This document shows positions 1 to 13,813 of a stretch of DNA of 64,000 bases, piece after piece (the first letter of the stretch is position 1; every line of letters begins with the position of its first letter). The position numbers and the translations under genes were made by a program. The DNA comes from Chrysomallon squamiferum (taxonomy: Eukaryota > Mollusca > Gastropoda > Neomphalida > Peltospiridae): positions 14,522,759-14,586,758 of the forward strand of contig CM022678.1 of NCBI GenBank assembly GCA_012295275.1. Reading direction: 5' to 3'. A model generated the notes under the pieces. That model searched no databases and had not been told where the DNA came from. It was given only the letters and a program-made list of their open reading frames with translations.

Positions 1-27
1 TTCATGCATCAACAGTGACTGTTACCT

Positions 28-779
28 ATGTTTCGCAATAGTTTTGGAAAAACGGAAGTTTCGGTGACAATGAGGAGACAACTATTTCGTCAAGAGAAGG
101 TAATTCGTAACGTTCAAGTGATGCAGCTGAAGAGGTTTTTGTACGAGTACATGTATGAAGACTGGTACCTCTCCAGTACTATACCACGTGACTTAATGGC
201 TCAGCTACCAGTATGTGAACTTTATCACTAGTTTCAGTTAAACAATTTATTGTTTTATATTTAGGTGCAAAATGTACTGGACTATGTATAAATTTGTTAT
301 TTAAGTTACAATAATATAACTTTGTTATTGTTAGAGTTACAATATCAACGAAATTAATTAATTTTTAAATTTTCATTGATCACTAATTCTTTCAGACATA
401 ATTCTAACAGCTTAAAATGAAGAATTTTTTTTTATAAAATCCTTTATGAAGAAGCTATGAGAATTAAAAAGAAAGTTCTTATTTCAAATTATTAAAAGCA
501 AACTAGTTCATTTTTCGAGCTGTTTTTTCGGGCTTAATAATAAAAGTAACAAAACAACGGATATTACGTTATTTTAACAATATATTTATATATGATATGA
601 AAGTACCTTATAAAAAATAAATTATGTAATCTGAATTTAAATATCTTTTATTCAAGATGCTATACTTCGTTTGGGGTTTTTCAAATATTCACATACATAT
701 ATTTAATTTATTTTTACTTCAGGATATATAGGATGTGTCATTAACGATGTGGATTATATACAAGCGATTCACTGATTTA

Positions 780-817
<38 letters not shown>

Positions 818-1203
818 CATGCAGAGATATATATATAAATGTTATTTTTCTAAGCTGCCATCGGTTCTGAGTTGTGGCACATTAAGTCAGTTCCTGCAGG
901 AGGCGGAACTGTGGATGAGTAGTGGAGGGACGTCGTCGAAGCTGCACAGTCATCTTGATCACAACCTGCACTGTGTTCTTTTTGGACGTAGAGACTTCGT
1001 TGTTATTGAAAACAAATACAAACGTAATTTCGACTTTGAAGAAGCAGTAAGTGTTTTGCATACTATGTTAATAACATGCTCTGTCGTTTGATTTATATTA
1101 CTTTTTGAACGGGAAATATTTCGGACTGTCTAGGAAAACTTGCAGTTCGTTAAGTTAAAAAAAAACAAAAAAACATCCTTCTTTCTATATTTATTTCTGA
1201 AAA

Positions 1204-1246
<43 letters not shown>

Positions 1247-1927
1247 CTTTTTTCTCTTTACTATTATTATTTTTTTATGAAGGCATTATTACTTCTTTTT
1301 CGTTGATTTTAAATATGTGTGTTTTTGTGTGTGTGTGTGTGTGTGTGTGTGATATTATTATTATTTGTTGTTGTTGTTATTTCTTCGATGTTGTTGTTTT
1401 GGGGGGTTTATTCTTTTTGGGGGGTATGTGTTGTTCGTCTTTTCTAACTTGTAGTTGTTTTGTAGTACCCTAACGCTGGAGAAGGTTCCTCACCTATGGA
1501 TATGGATGTGATAAACGCCTTCAAATACGATAAATTGAGCAAGACACCGTGGACGTGGTCCACGTTGAGGTCAGGAGACTGCATCCTCATACCAGCAGGT
1601 AATAATAAAATATTATGTCAAAAATAATAAATATAAAAATTTTAAAATATTATGTAGTTTCGTTTTACGTCGTGAACGTTTTTAAAGAAAATCACTCTAG
1701 ATATTCTAGGGTTGCTAATTTATTTTAAATATATATTTTTAGGTTATCTTCATCACGTGCGAGCTATAGGAAGAAGTATGTCTTTCACTATACTGTTCAC
1801 ACCTCTTGAAGATCTCGACTTGTCAGACTGCAGAAATACAGAAAATGAACAGTTAACTCTAGCAGACGCCAATTTTACCTGGGCCTTTGAGAAAGGAGTT
1901 AGAGTATGCGTTATTTATTCACACATT

Positions 1928-1997
<70 letters not shown>

Positions 1998-2924
1998 TAT
2001 GGTTTTTAAATCAAAATTAAAAGCCTAGAATAATGGAAATTTGTATAGAAAGATGTATAAATAGAAATAAATATTGCAGATAATTAATTTGGTATTATAT
2101 CCATAATTAAATAACACTTACTAAGATATAGTTTCAAGTACAAAATATTTCAGCAACAAAGTGTTTTTATTTTCAGCATCTCTCCAACACGAATCTGAAC
2201 GCTGAAGCTTTGCGTCACATTTTACTGTCACTCATCAGAGACAAACCCAAAATGCACTACAAAAGATTTGAAAAGTTCTATAACGAAAGTATGGTTGTAG
2301 TAAGTACTACGTGTGTTTGTTTGCCTGTTTTGTTTTGTTTTGTTTACTTTAAACAAAACTATATACACGTCCATACAGAGAGGAGATTGTAATTGGAGAA
2401 AACGGTTTGCACAAGTTATTATTATTATTATTATATATTTTATTTTAATTGTATTTATTTTTTAAATTTATTGTTGTTGTGGTTATTATTATTATTATTA
2501 TTTGTTGTAGTTGTTGATGTTGCTGTGATATTTACAAATTGGAATTTGACTATGCAAACTGGGTCTTTCCCTTGCATTGATCTTAATTTTTAAACATGCC
2601 CATGAACCCACATGGAGTGATTGCTCTTAAAAATTCTTAATAATTAATTTAATTATTCAGAGTGATCACCCTCCAAGAGCCTGGGATGTGTTTCAGATTC
2701 TCAAGTCGAAACTGTCGTCGGTGGATCACACTGAAGAGGAGGAAGAAGAGGAGGTGGAATTTGACGAGTACGGAAGTAAACGACAGAGACACGACATTGC
2801 GGAATACGAATTGAGCCGCAGTCAAATCAGCCTGATGAAAAAGGAACAACTACAACGCGTAGCAGACATTTTAAATGAACCTCACAAACTTAAATCAAAA
2901 ACATCTGATCACGACGAACTTTAA
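28..2924 (+). CDS. JmjC/cupin-8-type Fe(II)/2-oxoglutarate oxygenase, 3' part of gene
   Basis: Six exons join in frame: about 28-210, 855-1046, 1466-1598, 1743-1903, 2177-2299 and 2661-2924 (TAA). All have GT-AG borders, and the sum is 352 codons from the ATG at 28. That ATG may be internal: a stop lies in frame at 16-18, so either translation starts here or an upstream exon splices in just after it. Exon 2 holds the metal-binding HxD in LHSHLDHNLHCVLFGRRDF. Exons 3/4 meet inside IPAGYLHHV, which carries the distal histidine, so the iron-binding facial triad looks intact. The tail has an acidic run (EEEEEEE) followed by a basic stretch. JmjC/cupin-8 enzymes hydroxylate proteins or RNA using Fe(II) and 2-oxoglutarate; the substrate here cannot be told. 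It may belong to the JMJD7/TYW5/KDM8-like group, but I do not recognise a precise ortholog. Confidence 0.8.
782..813. repeat. TG microsatellite in an intron of the JmjC gene
   Basis: Perfect dinucleotide tract about 40 bp before the acceptor at 853-854. Other tracts in this gene's introns are ATT 1205-1244, GT 1326-1351 and CT-TA 1931-1993. Confidence 0.95.
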
Positions 2925-5900
2925 AAATATCTTTAATTATAAGTTAGTTAATTATTTCTGTTTATTATAAAACTCATAGTTCATTACGTATTTGGAATCA
3001 TCACAAACATTGCGCCGTACGAATGAGGTTCATATAATGAAAAATAAAAACAGTGTAGTTCGATTTATTTAGAAAGGAAAACTAGGAAAAGTGTTATTTG
3101 TATTATATTCTAATACTAAACACTTAATAAAATTTAGTAACATAATGAAATAAACCAATTAGTTATTTGTTTATTTATTTATTATGTAACAAAATAACGT
3201 CTTAAACCTTTTTCCACAGAATAATTTTAATTTAAGCGAACACTAAATAAACTAAATAATTATGAGCTTTTACTGAATAAGTTAAACAGATACTTTGTAT
3301 CTAAGCTTACATGGAATAATTTAAGCAGACATTAAAAACTGAATAAATTAGAAAGTAAAATAAGGTTTGAAACTAATTGTTTGTCTTGTTTATATCAGTT
3401 TAGTTCCATACTTCCTGACCAGTCCAGTCTGTCACAATAAAACTGTTTTGTTAAGATGCCTATTTACCTTTTATCAGTAACACATAAGCAATTCCATCCA
3501 TACTTTTTAACAATAACAGTTTTAATTTTAGGACTATTTAAGTCTTTGCATGTTTTGAATATGTTTTAAAAATAAATGAAGATATTTTAAAAAGCACTGC
3601 TTTATAAAAATAAATGAAGATATTTCAACTATATCCGATTCTTCCTTTTATTTGTTTGTATTTGCTTTTAATTTTATGTGACACAAATAATATATTACAA
3701 CAAAGGATACATTATTAAAGATTGTGTATTTCAAAATGAAAATATTAATGTACCAGAAATAAATTTGAGATACAAATTTTGTGGTGTTTTTTAGGTTATT
3801 TTTGTCAGTATATGAATAACAGTATACTTTGAAGTAAATGAAAATTAAGAATGAAGATTATTTTTTGCTTATAATATTAATGAACAATAATCTACTTATT
3901 GAAGAAAACTAGAAATACAAATTCATGAATTGTGTTATAATAACTGGTGTTATTCATAAACTCTTGAAACAATTTAGTAATTGGCATTGTACACTGAATG
4001 TTTCACACTATTTGTTATATAGTGAACAGAAGAAAGTAAAAAGAACAACATTAATACAGGACATTTTTAACATTAACAGTGTACATATTTATTAACTCTG
4101 ATTTAGCATTATAGCTGGTAACACTGAAAAAACACCCCATTACTCAACAAGAACAAACTGCCAAAAGCAGTTTCCAGTGTTTTTAATTATTTATTTATTT
4201 ATACTTTATCGTAAACCTTTTGTATATCAATAAATGTTGGCTTTATCATAATCAATTTATCAGAACAATGAGTTTCTTCAAAAGCAATTTATTTTAATAT
4301 TACCATTAAATATACTGATTTAGTAGCATTGTAAGTAATAAGAAGTAAAAAAACATTGGTTATATGTTAAAAAGAAAAACTAACAAAAATGTAACATTGT
4401 GAATGACACCTTTATTTCAAAATAATTTTAATATTCCTTAAAACAAAGATTTTATCATTTTTGAGATTTCTTAAAACTATCTGAAAAATTACCTTGTTAT
4501 CCCAAGAAAATAAGAGCAAATTTTTCGATCCTAAACTGAATGACAATTACACATTTCATGGTAATATTCTTATTTTTTATTCTTAAAAACTTCATATGCT
4601 GAAATCTTGAAATTTACTATAGTATATATTAGTAATATATATACATATATATATATTTTTTATTTTTTCTTCTTCACTTAATGAAAATGAAAATTATATA
4701 TTCACCAAGTGTTAATGGCAGGTTATGTGGTAAAGTCCCAAGAAAATATTTAACCAAAATGTATTTTTAGAAACCGTACATCTGTTATCACAAGTATACT
4801 GCCATGTCACACACACACATTTTTTTCCTCCTTTTTATACAGTTGTATAGATTATAAAACAACTGAAAGTGTAGAAGATACACAAGACAAAGTGACCCAC
4901 TAATGCTGAACTAAAACACACACAAAAATAATAATAATGTCGGTAACAGTTTTAAAATGCATCTTTTTGGTAATTTTGTATTAATACTTTTTCATCCATT
5001 TATTATTGTGAATCATTCTATTTACAGACTTCAAACCATTAAAGAGATTAAAAAATATATTCTTGGTGAAAATGCTCATTTAAAGATGTTACAAAGGCAC
5101 AGAAATAAACAATCAACATTAATTTATATGGTTAGGGTAAATAAAAAACACCTGTATAATCTTTATAATAAAAACACTTAGTATCATGATAATTAAAACA
5201 TATCCTACTTCATCTGTCTAGCAGTTTAAATGTAGGAAATAATCAGTTCTTTAAATGGAAGACTTGTAGGTGATTTTGTTTGATGAAATATTTACAGTTT
5301 ATTTAAAACTAGAAAATACAAAATATTTATTTGATAAAGTTAAATTTTAAAAATAAAAGCTGTTTATTCAAATCTATGAAAAACTATAGTGGAACAAATG
5401 CAAATAAAATACAATCTAGAATTTTACATGAATACAAAGAAACGATTAATCTATAATCTTTGATAGAGTTTTTTAAACACCAAAATACAAACAAAATTTA
5501 AAATACCTTACTAGCATATAAAGTATAGTAGATGAAATCATTATGTAAACAAGTTTTCAGATCTAGTAAAAATATATAAATTTATTATTTTAGTTAATAA
5601 AACTGATATTTAATTAACTTTTATAACTATTTCACAAATACAATTAACACTAATTTATAAAATGAAATAAATGCTATTATTTAACATTCTTTTAAAAAGA
5701 ACCCCAGGCACATTTATAGCAGATAAAAATAAGAACTTCTCCATTAAACCTCATCATGTACAAATAAAGTTTAAAATGTTCTTTTTTTGTAAAAAAATAA
5801 ATTACAAAAATAAAACAAAAAGTTTGACTGATGGAATAAATACATTTCCTTAAAATATATTTATGGCATTGTTAAAAATTAATACTTAAAAATCAAGCTG

Positions 5901-6166
5901 GACATATATAAACTGTGGATAATTTATATACAAGAAAACATTTTATTCCACTGATTTCAATGATCAAACTGAGACAGTGATTGGGAACAGACAGAGAATC
6001 TGGGATTTTCTCAACAATTTCTTAATTGTTTGCACATAATGCTATAGTTAAAATGAAATTCTACCCTCTTGAAAATAAAATATCAATATTAAACAGATTA
6101 CTATTGCTTTCCACATAGTAAATATTTTTAATAACTTTCTGAATCAAGGCCACGTAAAGGTGTCAT
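2925..6166. other. 3' flanks between convergent genes, no further gene seen
   Basis: Very AT-rich DNA between the stop codon of the JmjC gene (plus) and that of the claudin-like gene (minus). AATAAA-type signals occur shortly after the plus-strand stop, for example near 3045 and 3127. The open frames here are short and low-complexity. A 21-base stretch around 3570 recurs at about 3607. Much of this is probably untranslated 3' sequence of the two facing genes. Confidence 0.6.
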
Positions 6167-8409
6167 CTAGGGTTCCTGGTCTATGAACAGGGTATAGGGT
6201 GTCGACCACACTGTGAGACGTTTCTGCATATTCATGATGAGGTCTGCAGCACGGCTTGCCTCCATGGTGTAGAAGATCATTGCAAGGAAGGTGAAACATG
6301 TGGAGGTAATGGCCAGGTAAAATGACCAGTTGAGAACAACCACATGTCCATCCAGTCCAAACATGTCAACATAGTCCAGCCCAAAGAGTACAAGTGAAGT
6401 CATCTCAACTGACACTGAAAATATAATTTTATATGTATATTAAAAAGGAAATAACTGTGTGATTTGCTTTATTTAATTAAAACTAATTCTGATTTGCTAA
6501 CTTTGGAATTTCACTAATGGCATTATAAAAAAAGCAATAAAAAATTCTGCATATTTATTACAATCTTGGAGTATGACTATAATTATAAACACTTTCAAAT
6601 GAAAGTAATATTAAATATTTACTTATCATTCTTTAGAACAACCAATATATGTTAAAAACTCCATATAGTGAATATACATTTTGGGTTTTTACTTTACCAA
6701 CAGTATTTTACTTTTATAATTAGTTATGTATGGTAATTTCTACATAGAGTTTTCTAATTATGTTTGATCTTAATTTAAAGAGTGTCATGTACAACTGACA
6801 TTTAAGTAATCATTTCCCTTAAAACACTGTTTAATGTAGTAAACACTGGCCCACAGCTGACTGCATTCTTCTGTTATCAGAACAACAGTATCAAATTGCT
6901 TAAGATATCACAACTGAAAATTGCACTGTGGAAGTAAATGATATGCAAATGACATACTAATTCATTTACGCGTGTGTGTGTGTGTGTGTGTGTTGGATGG
7001 ATTGGATCTTTAAACACTTGTTTATTTTTTGGACTTAATACTTTAGACAAAAAAGTTAACAAAAAAACGAGAAGTAAAATTGTTATCATCATCACAACAT
7101 AATTTCTTAAAATATAAGAATCCTAGCTAAGAAGATAAACTGGAAAAGTATTCAAGCATTCAATCATAAGAAAAAATATGAAGCACTGGTGTCAAGCTAT
7201 TTGATGGTTAAAGAGGATTTGGTCCAAAAAGTATAATTATTTTCTATCACTAGAAAAAGCATGTAAATAAACCCAGTGTTACCATTTATTTATAATGTTT
7301 GCCTATTGTTTCAAGTTTATTGTCATTAATTTTTCATATCCCTTTTCATAATTCTATAAAATTCTAGATTACTAAAGTTATACCTAATTAATTATATTAT
7401 ATATATATAATTATAAATATTTAATCTACTGAAGTAGATTAAAATGAATGGTAGTATTTGGGTTTTTTATATTTCACATAATGTTTTGTGTATGGTATAT
7501 ACAGACAAATTTTTAACAATATTTGTTCATGATATCTGGATAACATTCTGGACAAATGAGGTTAAATACCTGACCTAGATTTATGGTAGTTTTCAAAGTC
7601 AAAGCTGTTCACCATTTATTGGCTTTTTTGTACCTGGATAGTGGATGATTCTGTGAATGTATTTTTTACTAGAAAATTACAAAACCTTCTAGAACAATAA
7701 AAGGAAAGAATTTGAAAGCAAAGAAATGGACTAAGTCACAAGATAAATTTTTGCTCTGGAAATTTTAAAAACAGATGAACTACAACACTAGTTCTGAATA
7801 TAAGAACTAACACAGACACTGGTAATGGTGAAAAGTATATTTGAAGTTCAGAATAACTTCTAACAAATCGTATAGTTATGTATATGTTTACACATATACA
7901 GACAGTTAAAATAGTTATAATTATGAATCTTTCACACACATATACTCACAGATATATAAAATTAATAGTTATTAAAACATATAAAATTTAAGAAGTCAAA
8001 TCAAAAATACACCAGTATAATTAAATTATTGCATGTTGTCTGTTAAGTATCAACTATTTATAAACTTACTTGTCATAATGTTAACAATGGCCAGGGTTTT
8101 GAAGGTTCCTGCAGATTCAAAGAATCTGATGTGAGACAGCAGGGACATGATGGCACTCAGAAGTGAACCAGCAACCGCAATTACAAATGTCGCCTGAATT
8201 GTCCGGAACCAAACTAATAACAACAATAAGTAAATAAATATTTGCATAAAATGAATGACTTAATCTCTCTAGATATATAAAACAACATACTTTGATTATG
8301 TTATAGTTTAGTTGTGCATTGGGATTATTACTGCTACAGCAAAAAAATAGAATTCTGATTGTTTTTCAGCTAAAATAAATAAGTCAGGACGGATATCATT
8401 TAAAAAAGA

Positions 8410-8443
<34 letters not shown>

Positions 8444-8546
8444 TGCATGCATGTACATCTTGAATTAACTGTTTTAGCAAAATTAATAAAACATTTGATT
8501 TCTTTAGAGACTAATTATGTTGGTATGGAACATATTTATTGTATGC

Positions 8547-8577
<31 letters not shown>

Positions 8578-9622
8578 AATGTATTGACGATTCAGAGACT
8601 TATAGAATTAGTTAATAATCATTAAATTCCATGTACAATAAAATGAATAATGTCCCAGTTTTAGTAAATGTTTTTGTTTCATTCAGAACCTGCTGATATA
8701 TTTATCTGAACTTGTCTCTATATTTATGTATAGTTTTTCAGACAAAATCTGGTAAACATCAGTCACATTCACTTTGTAAACACGAAAGCTATTTGCATGC
8801 ACTGAAAATGTGGACAGTGGTTATCTTTCATCTTTACATAACAAAGTGAACCTGATGAGGAACTGAACAAGAAAAAGATAAACACTTGTCTAAACCTGTA
8901 CCTAATAACAACTATACAGAATTCTTTAAAAAAAATCTGACATGGAACTATTTATTATGCATACAATTTTGCAAGTACCCAACACAAGTTCTTCTTAAAT
9001 AAATGAGTTATCTGGGTCATATTTCAATAAATATGTATTCTAATTTCTAATTGAAGACATTATGATTATCACAACAAACTGATAAACAACAAAACAAACT
9101 ACTTTTCAATATGTATAAAATGAAATCAGAAACTGTATGATTTCCAAAAGTAAACAGAAAATAAGTTATAGCATGAAACAAATGTATATATAAATAAATA
9201 AAATAAAATAAAATGAACTGAATTAAGTCCCTCTATTTTCTATTTTCATTTGTCAGAAGTTATTATTATTATTATTATTATTATACTTGAAACAGGTGAA
9301 ATGATATTGACACTGATTTTAGAACTTCCAATATAAATATTATGATAATTCACAATAAGTGAATAACTTAATAAACTGAATAATAAACAGATTTACATAA
9401 TTAAATTTACTTACCGATATCTTTGGCATTGATGAAACGACCAAGTACTTCCATATCACCACAGTAATTTTCTTCCAAATCACAGTGCCAAAATATACCT
9501 AAATCCGTGTTGGTCTTGCCGCGTGACGATAACCAATGTGGCGTCGCTATTGAAATTATATTAAATGTCAAGCTTAAAACGGAACACATAAGTCCAAGAA
9601 CCGAAAATACTGTTGTCGCCAT
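6167..9622 (-). CDS. claudin/PMP22-like tetraspan membrane protein A (199 aa)
   Basis: Three minus-strand exons, 9622-9415, 8213-8070 and 6414-6167, have consensus splice sites and join with all introns in phase 1 to give 199 residues plus stop. Four membrane segments are visible: about 9-28, 76-96, 107-128 and 143-168. The first extracellular loop has W30, then LGIFWHC (W45, C47) and C54, a loose version of the W-GLW-C-C signature of the claudin/PMP22/EMP family. The tail is short. Such proteins sit in the plasma membrane, often at epithelial junctions; its actual role is unknown. The start ATG (9622-9620) is the first one before the initial hydrophobic segment. A perfect CRE palindrome and an E-box lie about 200 bp upstream. 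It is paralogous to the gene at 15.5-17.1 kb. Confidence 0.82.
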
Positions 9623-9830
9623 ATTAATATTATTGGCTTTGACAAGCTGAAAACTTCAAAAAAAAATTGGAGGAAGGATTCTGTGTCAAGTCAGCGATTC
9701 TCTCTCGGTCAGAAAAGTTTACAGATGAATTGTTGTAAGTAATGCGATCAAAATAACATCGACGACATCGAAACACAGACTGGTGATGACAGACACTGTC
9801 GACATAAAAAGAATGGAAACATCACTCGAT

Positions 9831-9848
9831 CACGTGATTGTGACGTCA
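9831..9848 (-). promoter_or_regulatory. E-box (CACGTG) and CRE palindrome (TGACGTCA) upstream of claudin-like gene A
   Basis: CACGTG at 9831-9836 and TGACGTCA at 9841-9848 lie 209-226 bp upstream of the start codon at 9622. Both are classical bZIP/bHLH-binding palindromes and are rare in DNA this AT-rich. The promoter role is inferred from position only. Confidence 0.4.
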
Positions 9849-10243
9849 CGGGCACAAACATACGCGATAAAATAAACAAAAAGTAACTGCGTTCGCGTTG
9901 CCTAAAGTTGTCCTTTTTTCTGTTCTTATTTTTTCTTTTTTCGTTTCGAACTTAATGTCATTAATTATAATAAAATAAATACAGTTCACGTACAATAATT
10001 ATGAGATAAAAATGTCAAAAACGATATCTGTGGCTAAACAGTAAAACACTTGTGTTTACAAATAAATTATTTTTACACAGGATAGAAAGCTAAATAATTT
10101 ATTAGTGGTTTGATTGATACGATAGATAAATCCAATAATAGTTTATCCCCCACCAAAAAAATCCTATTTCTAAACAACAATGACAATAATAAATTAATTA
10201 ATAAATAAATGATCGTCCTTTTTATACGAAAAAATGGGTAGCT

Positions 10244-10319
<76 letters not shown>

Positions 10320-13300
10320 TAACTGTAAAGCCAATATTTTTATACTGATTATTGCCGTATACTATGTTTGGGATCTACATTAACGTGAATAATTTAATAT
10401 ATCAAAATGAAATACATAATGTCACTCAGAACTCCTCTCACTTTCATAAAACTGATAAAAAAAAAAAAAAAAAAAAACCATGGGACGAATCAATCTTCGT
10501 GAAAGAAGACTGGAATATCTCCACTCTTCCTAGAAAATATTTTTACATGCCTTTCACGATTTTTAATATGAGTTCAAGGTGTTTTATATCCTTCTTCGCC
10601 TCTCTAGATTTCTGCTAAATAAGCCAAAGGTCGAGTTAGTTCCCTTGGTATTAATGTTTACCAGGATGTTCTTACATTGTTGTTTATTCAGCATTATTCA
10701 GGTCTGTTGCTTCTGAGTCGTATAGATTAATGTAATAAATGTGACCAAAATAGAAATGACCTTTTCTTTGTTTGAGTTATCGCTTTAAAATATGATCACA
10801 AAATAGTGAGATGACATTGAAATATATTGATTCCATTATCTCCATATAGATAAATTTTAAAACCTTAGAAAAAGAAAAGAAAAAAGTTGGTTAAAAATAT
10901 AACTGTAGAGTATTATTGCTTGTTTATTTATTTTATTGTAATTTATTACTTAAAGAAAAACACAGATACAACATTTTTATGGAAATCTTTAATCATGTAG
11001 TTGTCTGTCCTACAGGGTATTGAGTAAACACCTTTTAATTGATATAATTGGTTATTCATGGTTGAAACTGCATGACTGGAAATCAACTGCATGGCAGCCA
11101 TAAAAGTTTGTATTATAATCTATTACTATTTACAGTAAAAGGTGTTGGAGATATAAATAGTCATGTACCTTGTATGAACATATTTTTTATTTTTTTATTA
11201 TTTTTTTTAAGATGAGTCATATAATCTTACATGTATCATTTGAACATAAACATCAAATGACTACAAGTGCTTCCCAGAAGGCCTTCTGCTGTCATAACTC
11301 TGCATAAATAATGTTAAATAAAAGTTATGATATGTGATCATATCAAAATGCAAGATCCTATTAAAAACATGACAACGTGACATGCCTGACAATGGATGTA
11401 GGAAAAAATGGCACCAGAAGAAGATGTCATGACACATTTGAGAAGCCATTCCTTCACAAGTACAATCACAAAGGTGCTTGTGCAATCAACACTTTCTGCC
11501 TGGCAGTTAATCCAAAGATGTGGGAAGCCACTAGTTCAAAGGTGCAATTATGATCTATTTTTGTAAGCAGGACTTAATTGATTATATTATCATGATCAAA
11601 CCCCAAGGAAATTATATGTGTGTGTATGTGTGTATGGTTGCATGGGTACATACATACAGCCAGGTTCATACAGATGTATCAAATGTTAATACGCATAAAA
11701 TATCCTCCAGAATTATATCAGTCTGTCAGTTCAAACATAGCTTAAGAAAACTGTCAACAGCTGTTAAATATGATTTCACCTGCGGATTCTATTATTTCTG
11801 ACATTAAATCATTATGTCAAATGTTATTCATGCACTAGTTTTTATGTGTTTTTTATGTGCAGTTATGAATTGTTTTTTCTCCAGACAACAAGGGCGCAAA
11901 ATAGCAAAAACAATTTTTTTTACAAAACTGGTGTCTAGTGTGTGTATGAGATTCTCATGTTTTAATGATATTCGAGCTCAACTCAGTTTGGTTTGCTGAT
12001 GCCCTGGATATGGCATCTTGGAGAGGCAAAGATAGCAAGTGCCAAGAACCAAAATTTCTGTGGTGTTAAAATACAAGACAAGTGAATATACAGAACAGGT
12101 GTTGAAAAAGTACTTCAAACAGAATATGTCTGCATTTATACTCAAAATGCACCCATGTGCCGTACTATATATTAACAACAACATGCAAGACGAGACCAAA
12201 AAACCACCAAAAAAACCACCAACAACAAATAAACAAATTAAAACAATAATTATTCGTTCTCCATGAAATGAAGTCTGTAAGCCTGGTAACTTCAGTATTA
12301 ACAAAAAACTAAATACATTAATGATATCTAAAAATAATAATAAAATAATAATTAGGTACAAGATGTAGAGACACCAAAACCAGAAAAACTCGAAGATTAA
12401 TGCAAATGAAATAGTTTCTATATTATAGTGACGTTGTATTATTATTATTAAAATTTATATAAAATTAGGATTTCAGATGATAGTAACTAAACGGTAATGG
12501 TTACTATGTCGCTATGTATATTTTTATATATTCTTTCTTTTTTCTTCTTTATTTTTTACGATAATTTATTTTTAATTATTTATTTACTTTTTTAACATCT
12601 ATACTTATTTCAGTTCTGAAGCCACCTCCTTAGCAAATTCAAATATAAAAATATTTCAAATGCTATTTTTAAAAGCTTTCGAATTACGTAATCAGAGAAA
12701 TTTAACCGAATTAACAAGAATTCTAAGACAAATCATTGATCTTTTTTTTTATTTTTTTTCATTTAAATTGTTTTTATTTAATTCTATTTTTTCAGGTGCA
12801 TAAAATAAAATGAAATACTTTGGAAATAGAAATTATTAAGACAGTAACAATAATTATATAAATAATAAGTTGAAAACTCATTTAAATCATTAATTAATTC
12901 GTGCTTACCAGTAGAACCGTTGCCTAAATGTATGCTCGATGTTGTAAGTTAAATACTGTTTATTTTCATTTGTGCGAAAGAGTTCAGATTGTTCCGTAAC
13001 AAAGTAGCATCAGTGTAAATGACTTCGGATAACTTCGGTTTTACTTCTTTTATATGACGTCATCAATAGTTTGTTTACTTATTGTTAGAGATAGTGCTGT
13101 TGAGCGATCTTTGTTTCCTTATAATTCTGTTTTCCTTTCTTTTTACATTATATCGTGAACTGCATCTGCGAGTAATGAGGTTCACATTTACTTTTATACC
13201 AGTAACATATTTTAGTCTAGATTAGACGCAGTTTCTTCATTCGTATAATATTCATAGAATAGATAATCAACAATAATTGTGTAATGCAATATATTATATG

Positions 13301-13443
13301 TACTCTAATATCTTCTTTTTATTCGTTATTTTAGTAAATACCCTCGTAAAAGTATAATTTCTTACAAATCTTTACATTACATAAAGGAATTGCCTGTATC
13401 CTCCGGTAGATCGAATGTTTTTATTTGAGATAAGAAAAAGAAT
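9849..13443. other. gene-poor interval with a long CT microsatellite
   Basis: No convincing exon. A perfect CT tract occupies 10246-10315 and a poly-A run lies near 10457. Open frames at 10352-10618, 11261-11485, 11550-11999 and 11978-12361 have AT-driven composition and no recognisable domain. Another CRE palindrome (TGACGTCA) sits at 13055-13062, about 390 bp before the candidate small gene. Confidence 0.5.
10246..10315. repeat. CT microsatellite
   Basis: Perfect 70-bp dinucleotide tract. Confidence 0.97.
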
Positions 13444-13752
13444 ATGGCGGAACAAAAGTATCATTCTATGACTGTTATTGTTTTAATGTTACCGGTATAA
13501 ATATGTTCAAAATATGAGTATAGCGTATGTAAATAAACTATGTTGACAGCGACTATTTACATTTCATAAATATTCACTTCATTTATATTAGAAGCTATTC
13601 TAGCAACTACGAATGAAATAATTATAAGTAAGCAAACATTTCCTTTGTTCTTGTAGACATGGATTTCTTGGTTCTCCGGATGGGTCACGTCCATGGGCTA
13701 TACCATCTTCCCTGCGTTGTGGGTCGTGGAAAAAGCACGACTTGGAGGCTGA
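13444..13752 (+). CDS. candidate tiny two-exon gene, 48-residue hydrophobic peptide
   Basis: An ATGGCGG start context at 13444 opens a short exon (13444-13494, 17 codons) that ends at a possible donor CCG|GTATAA. A pyrimidine-rich acceptor ending TTGTAG precedes GC-richer sequence from 13657. Joined in phase 0 they give 48 residues with one Trp-rich hydrophobic stretch (TVIVLMLPTWISWF) and stop at 13750-13752. Another frame of the second exon stays open from 13658 to 13813 and encodes a basic tail (LEADMKRKAAQTKAAG), which would need a different first exon. I recognise neither product. It could also be a non-coding transcript or a decayed copy of something. Confidence 0.25.
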
Positions 13753-13813
13753 TATGAAGCGAAAAGCAGCTCAAACCAAAGCAGCTGGAACTGACAAAAA
13801 TAAAATAAAATAA

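Noticed and set aside
11978-12361. 127-codon hydrophobic minus-strand frame
   Set aside because: AT-driven composition, no splice partners, no domain and no promoter-like context.
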